Below are positions 59,564 through 64,000 of a DNA stretch of 64,000 bases, one piece after another. How positions within the stretch are numbered: position 1 is the first letter of the stretch; each line of letters begins with the position of its first letter. The stretch comes from Brachionus plicatilis. Taxonomy: Eukaryota > Rotifera > Eurotatoria > Ploima > Brachionidae. The notes below the pieces were generated by a model, which worked only from the letters and a program-made list of their open reading frames with translations, made no database searches and was not told where the DNA came from. The stretch lies in contig QEOQ01000460.1 in the NCBI GenBank assembly GCA_010279815.1, positions 428,123-492,122 on the forward strand. Reading direction: 5' to 3'. A program made the translations under genes and the position numbers.

Positions 59564-60618
59564 TTTTTTAATTCTTAAAATGACAAAATAAAAAGAGGCT
59601 TAAATAAGCTAAGAAGACTTGAGATTTCTAGTCAATTTTTAGGCAAGCCAAATAAATTCAAAATTCGATTAACACGAATATATAAAAATGAGTTCTAACC
59701 TTTTTTATTAAAAATAAATTTGATTTTTTATTTCTTCAAAATATTTAATTAATTATAAAAATGTTTAAACAAACGGACAGTGATGTGAGAACAGCTGAGT
59801 TGATGAATATTAATTTTCGGAACTTTGGATCTAATTCTCCTTCTTTATACCATTTAATCTTAATAAAAAAATTTTGTTTAAATAATATTTAAAAATGTTC
59901 AAGCTTTAAAATTACCATAAATAAATGAGAGCAATGTAATAAAAGAATAAAAAATGTTGTTATTATATTCAATACTCTTGGTTCATTCAAAAATGATGCA
60001 ATTAATAATTCCTTGATGAAATTATTGATTTAATAATATAATTATTATTTATTTATTTAAAAAATAGAAAATTTAGATTTAAGTGCTAATATTTCATTTA
60101 ACTTTTTTTAAAGAATTCCTTTGATTCACGACTCTAACTAGCAATACTTAAAACCTTTAGACCAGTTCACGTCTTATTTCAAGTAATTTTATTTTCATAA
60201 TTTTTAATTCAATCTATTTAATAATTTTTCAATATGTTTTTTGATCTTTAAAAGCTTTAGGTTCATACAGATATAAAAATAAATAGAATATTAAATCATA
60301 ATAATGATACAAAGAAGAAAATTTGCGAAAGAAGGCATCTTTGTTTTCTGCGTTTCACATATTTATGTGTTATTCGATGTTATTTCATAAGTAGTGGGTT
60401 TAGATAAATTAGACGCTTGTGACATTAATCATGATTTTTAAAAATTAAATAGTAAATATTTTCAAGTTTTCGTATTTAAAAGCTCAATATATAAAAATTA
60501 AATTTTATTTTATTTTTATTATTTATTTAATATGATTATCAGGTTATTTAAAATTTTGGATGATAAAAAAATGAGGAATTCGTATATTTTCCATATTTAT
60601 TTTCAGAATTATTAAATG

Positions 60619-60680
60619 TAATTATTTAGAATTTTTTCTAGATTAGTTTTTCCTAATCTAGACAAAATTTTAAATAATTA
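60619..60680. repeat. Hairpin of 62 bp
   Basis: TAATTATTTAGAATTTTTTC with TAGATTAG pairs with CTAATCTAGACAAAATTTTA with AATAATTA around a short T-rich loop; about 28 bp per arm with few mismatches. Confidence 0.7.
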
Positions 60681-61413
60681 CAAATGCTACTTTAAGAGAA
60701 TTTTCATATTTTTTTAATTTAAATTAATTTTTAGTCAAAAATTGCATTTTATTAATTTCGATCTAGTCTTTTTAATTAAATCTCAATAAAAAGATAGTAA
60801 AAATAATAAATGAAATTTGAAATTAGTAAAAATAATTAAACAAATTCTCATAATTCAAAAAATTCTTTTATATTCGTAAATTTGAGACCGAATTTAAAAC
60901 AAACTTATTAAAAAACGAGTCAAATTTTAAATAACTTATATGTACTACCAAAATAAATCAAAAAAAAATTCTAGTTCTAACTTACCTAACTTTATGTCAA
61001 TTTTGATTTTTTATGTAGCTCAAAATAATAGCTGCTTGGCTTTATTTTTTTGATTAAAAAAATGAATTTAGAAACTAAATAAAGTATGAACAAAAAAATT
61101 CAATAAAAGTGTTCTTTAAAGAAAGTAATAAAAACATTCTAATGACGGTCCTTGATATGACTTTGAAGAGAAAATTTATCAAAAAGATGCAAACTTATCC
61201 TTTCATCGAAAAATTCATTTTAAAATTTAATCACTGATTTATCATTTTTCAATCATAAATTTCAAGAACAAATTAAAGTTTATAAAAGAGATCCTTTTTT
61301 CGAACCATCAATTAAATAAAAAAAAAAGATAATTTAAATAATTTTATTACATTTTTAAATAAGAGCGGCGTTAAAATTTAAGTTTAAAAATATGTTAAAA
61401 TAATAATAATTTA

Positions 61414-63085
61414 CAGTGCTGATTTGATACTATAGCTTTTGATAATATTCCGTAATTTTTCGAAAAATAACGTGTGTAAGAAAAAGTTTTTTTCAGTTAA
61501 TAAAACAAATTAAAAAAAACGGGGTTGTGAAGTTCGTTTCAATTCGATCATTTCAATTCAGATAAACTTGAATAACTTTTTTACTAAAAGAGATAATTTA
61601 GTTCTACAAAATGCTCAATTATAAGCAAATTTGCTTAATTCAGTAAATAAAGTCTGCAAAATACTCTGCAATTTTATGCATTTTGCATGCCATTAAAAAG
61701 TATTCTAATCAATTGTGCAAGTACATTGCAGAGTTTTTGCAGATACATATTTTCGGACTAAGCAAAGTTGCTTAAACATTAAGCATTTTACAGAACTAAA
61801 TTATTCCTTATAATAAAAAAGTAATTAAAATTTTTCTGAATTGAAACGAACGAATTGAAATGAACTTCACAACCGCAAAAAAAACTGAGAAAAAAAATTT
61901 ATCGACTTTTACGTAGATTTACGTAAAAAACGAATTTTGAAACGGTAAAATTTAGAAAATTTTGGTAAAAACGTGTTAAAAAAAAGTTCAATCAAATTTT
62001 TTTAATGCTTTATTTTAAATAATTGGTTTAATAGTTAAATCAGTCTCCGTTTTTTTGAAAGCGAACATAATCATCTTTTAAAAAAATTATAAAAACATCT
62101 TATCATTAGATTTTTTTTTAATTTCTTCAAGAATACTCAAGAATTACAAAATAAATTAAAAGAAAAATTCCTAGATAATTTAAGTGAGACGATAGCTTTT
62201 AATCGCAAAAAATATTTTGAAAAACATTTGGAAATAAAGGTTTATTTAAAACATAAGTGATAAAAGATATTATTATCTACTTTTGGAGCTAGCCAAACAT
62301 TTGAGGCAGAATGATAAAATGTAATTTTTCTTTTTCAACTAATCAAATTTTTTCTTGTATTTTTAATATTTTTTTTCTCTGACAATTTGTGTAACTTTAA
62401 AATTTTTCACATTATACTTCTACTTCCTGAAGGATAATTTTTAAATAATTATATTAGTTATATTAGTTAATTTAGTTTATATTAAAATAAAAGTGATTTT
62501 TTTTAGATCACCTTGCTTACTTTTTCTAATGGTGAACTTTTTAAAAGGCGTTTGATAAAGTGAAAAATTCATTAAAAACCAATCTTTCGGTTTTAAAAGC
62601 TAAATAATAAAAAACTATTAATTCAAAATATTAAAAAATATTTTTTTGATTCTACTCATATAATATTTTTTTTTAAATTTACATCATTATCTTATTAATC
62701 GTTTATTGAAATTAAAAATAATGAAGAGTATTTAATAAAAGAAACAAATTCAATCAAAAGAAATCTGTTTTCTTAATAAAATAGATAATTTTATATATAA
62801 TTGTTTTATATATAATTTTCAACTTTAATTCAGATTATTAACTTTTTTTCAATTTTTTACTCGTTTTTACCAAAATTTTCTAAATTTTACCGTTTCAAAA
62901 TTCATTTTCTACGTATATTTACGTTTAATGAAAAAAATTAAAAATAGCCTAAAAATGGCATTTTTGTTTTTACGTAATTTTTCGTAAAACAACCGAATTT
63001 TTCATAATTTAACCTTTCCTTACATATGTTATTTTTCAAAAAATTACGGAATATTACGAAAAATCCTAGTATCAAATCAGCACTG
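61414..63085. mobile_element. 1.67-kb non-autonomous DNA transposon with long inverted ends
   Basis: CAGTGCTGATTTGATACTAT at the left is matched by CTAGTATCAAATCAGCACTG at the right. Pairing continues via ATATTCCGTAATTTTTCGAA. After a later insertion it resumes at ACGTAGATTTACGTAAAAAA and GGTAAAATTTAGAAAATTTT, against the arm at 62845-62935. Arms total roughly 150-200 bp. ACGTAAA subterminal motifs and the CAGTGCT terminus link it to the element in the ABC intron. No transposase is seen in the A/T core. Confidence 0.8.
61523..61874. mobile_element. MITE family B, 352 bp, nested in the larger element
   Basis: Terminal repeats GGTTGTGAAGTTCGTTTCAA and TTGAAATGAACTTCACAACC. Inner pairs such as AGTTCTACAAAATGCTCAAT and AAGCATTTTACAGAACTAAA also mirror. 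The TGTGAA(A/G)TTC end resembles family A at 13398 and 25436. It lies inside the left arm of the 1.67-kb element and so inserted later. Confidence 0.8.
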
Positions 63086-63371
63086 TATAATTAATAATTT
63101 TATTAAATTACCTCTTTTTTAATTAACTTTAATTTTCAATTTAAGATAAAAAAATCAAAAATGATTATTAGATGAATTAAAGGACTGGCCTGATAATTAA
63201 AAGAAAAAAAATATTCTCGAAAACTATTCTAATGGTTTATATGAATCAACTTTAAAATAATTAAATATCAATAAACGATTTAAAAGAATAATTTCAGAAT
63301 CGGTAGTAATGAAAATTGTGATTCAAATTTGCCAAAATCAAATGAGAGGCTAGAGTTGATCACCTTAAACT

Positions 63372-63509
63372 AGAGTTGTTTTAAAGCCCCAAAAAAAGTC
63401 CAAGTTCAGAATTTTTTTTAAAATTTGCTAGATCAGGCTTCATATCAAAAAATTTATATACTCTTGGGTTGTCTAACTTGGACTTGACTTAAGACTTTTA
63501 AACAACTCT
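63372..63509. mobile_element. Small AAGTC-motif element, 138 bp
   Basis: AGAGTTGTTTTAAAGCCCCA at the left and AAGACTTTTAAACAACTCT at the right are inverted. CAAGTTC and AACTTGGACTTGACTTAAGA resemble the repeats at 22161 and 25990. Confidence 0.5.
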
Positions 63510-64000
63510 GCCTTAAATGTGTCAATAGAAAAAAAAAAATTTTTTTTATTTATTTAGTGCTATCAAACAAAATTAAGTATTTGTAAATATTCTAAAGGAA
63601 CTATTCAAAAAATTGCTAGATTATTTAAAATATCAAAATAATTGGTTAAAAATAGCTAAATATTTTAAAAAATATAATTATTTTAGATGCCAAAAAAAAT
63701 TAAATATTTTTAGTTTTTTTTTTTAAATCTATTTCTCAAACAAATAATGGAAAAACTAAATCTATTTTTTTGTTGTTGATCAAAGTAATTTTACGTAAAA
63801 TTTCTTAAATTTGCTTTAATTTAGCAAAAATTCTTGTTCAACAATTTGTAGTACAAATCAATACTGGAATAAAGGGGGTCAATAGGATTTTGAAATTAAA
63901 TTAAGTGTATCAAAAAATTAAAAATTTTTACAATTGATATTATGGTTGGTATCAGGGAACAAGAGGCGAGAAATAATTTGTCCTACAAATTCAAAGCAAT

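Larger units (their letters stand above)
59564..64000. other. Gene-free right end with nested repeats
   Basis: No gene supported. Contains a hairpin (60619-60680), a 1.67-kb inverted-repeat transposon (61414-63085) with another MITE inside it, and a small element at 63372-63509. The rest is A/T sequence. Confidence 0.6.

Overview
The window looks like a piece of an invertebrate (metazoan) nuclear genome. It is very AT-rich. Genes are broken by GT-AG introns, most of them 45-60 nt long, and carry AATAAA-type 3' ends. Several genes are typical of animals: a CaMKK, an ABCC4-type transporter, a pancreatic-lipase-family enzyme, STRAP and DDX21. Between genes lie large AT-rich stretches full of small inverted-repeat transposons. 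A rotifer of the Brachionus type would fit this mix, but the taxonomic call is inference only. All exon boundaries were worked out by hand from splice sites, reading phase and known family alignments.

Layout. At 2.1-2.9 kb is an unrecognised Ser-rich protein. At 7.36-7.48 kb is a U6atac snRNA (minor spliceosome), 85 bp upstream of STRAP/unrip (7.6-8.6 kb). CaMKK occupies 12.7-15.9 kb on the plus strand. It faces a six-exon coiled-coil protein (17.0-20.8 kb, minus) that carries a tRNA-Phe inside one intron. DDX21/50 RNA helicase follows (21.1-24.7 kb, minus). At 27.8-31.1 kb an HBS1-like locus appears to encode two proteins by mutually exclusive terminal exons: a Ski7-like exosome adaptor and the HBS1 ribosome-rescue GTPase. 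A ten-exon secreted Cys-rich protein (33.0-34.4 kb) and a secreted lipase (35.1-36.1 kb) come next.

The second half holds a half-size ABCC4-like transporter (40.1-44.5 kb, minus). One of its ~50-nt introns has been inflated by nested transposons, and a head-to-head relic copy of its first exon lies just upstream. An intronless three-domain enzyme (48.4-50.6 kb, minus) joins a haem-oxygenase-like di-iron domain, a SAM methyltransferase and a TauD-type 2-oxoglutarate oxygenase. Two tandem paralogues of unknown function (53.5-58.2 and 58.8-59.6 kb, minus) share a KLYTFYDY motif. From 59.6 kb to the end there are only repeats.

No operon logic is expected or seen. Several genes nevertheless share an RNA theme: U6atac and STRAP in snRNP biology, HBS1/SKI7 in mRNA surveillance, DDX21 in rRNA processing. 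The main candidates for a second look are the tri-domain enzyme, the HBS1/SKI7 exon choice, U6atac next to STRAP, the intronic tRNA, and the layered transposons in the ABC gene.
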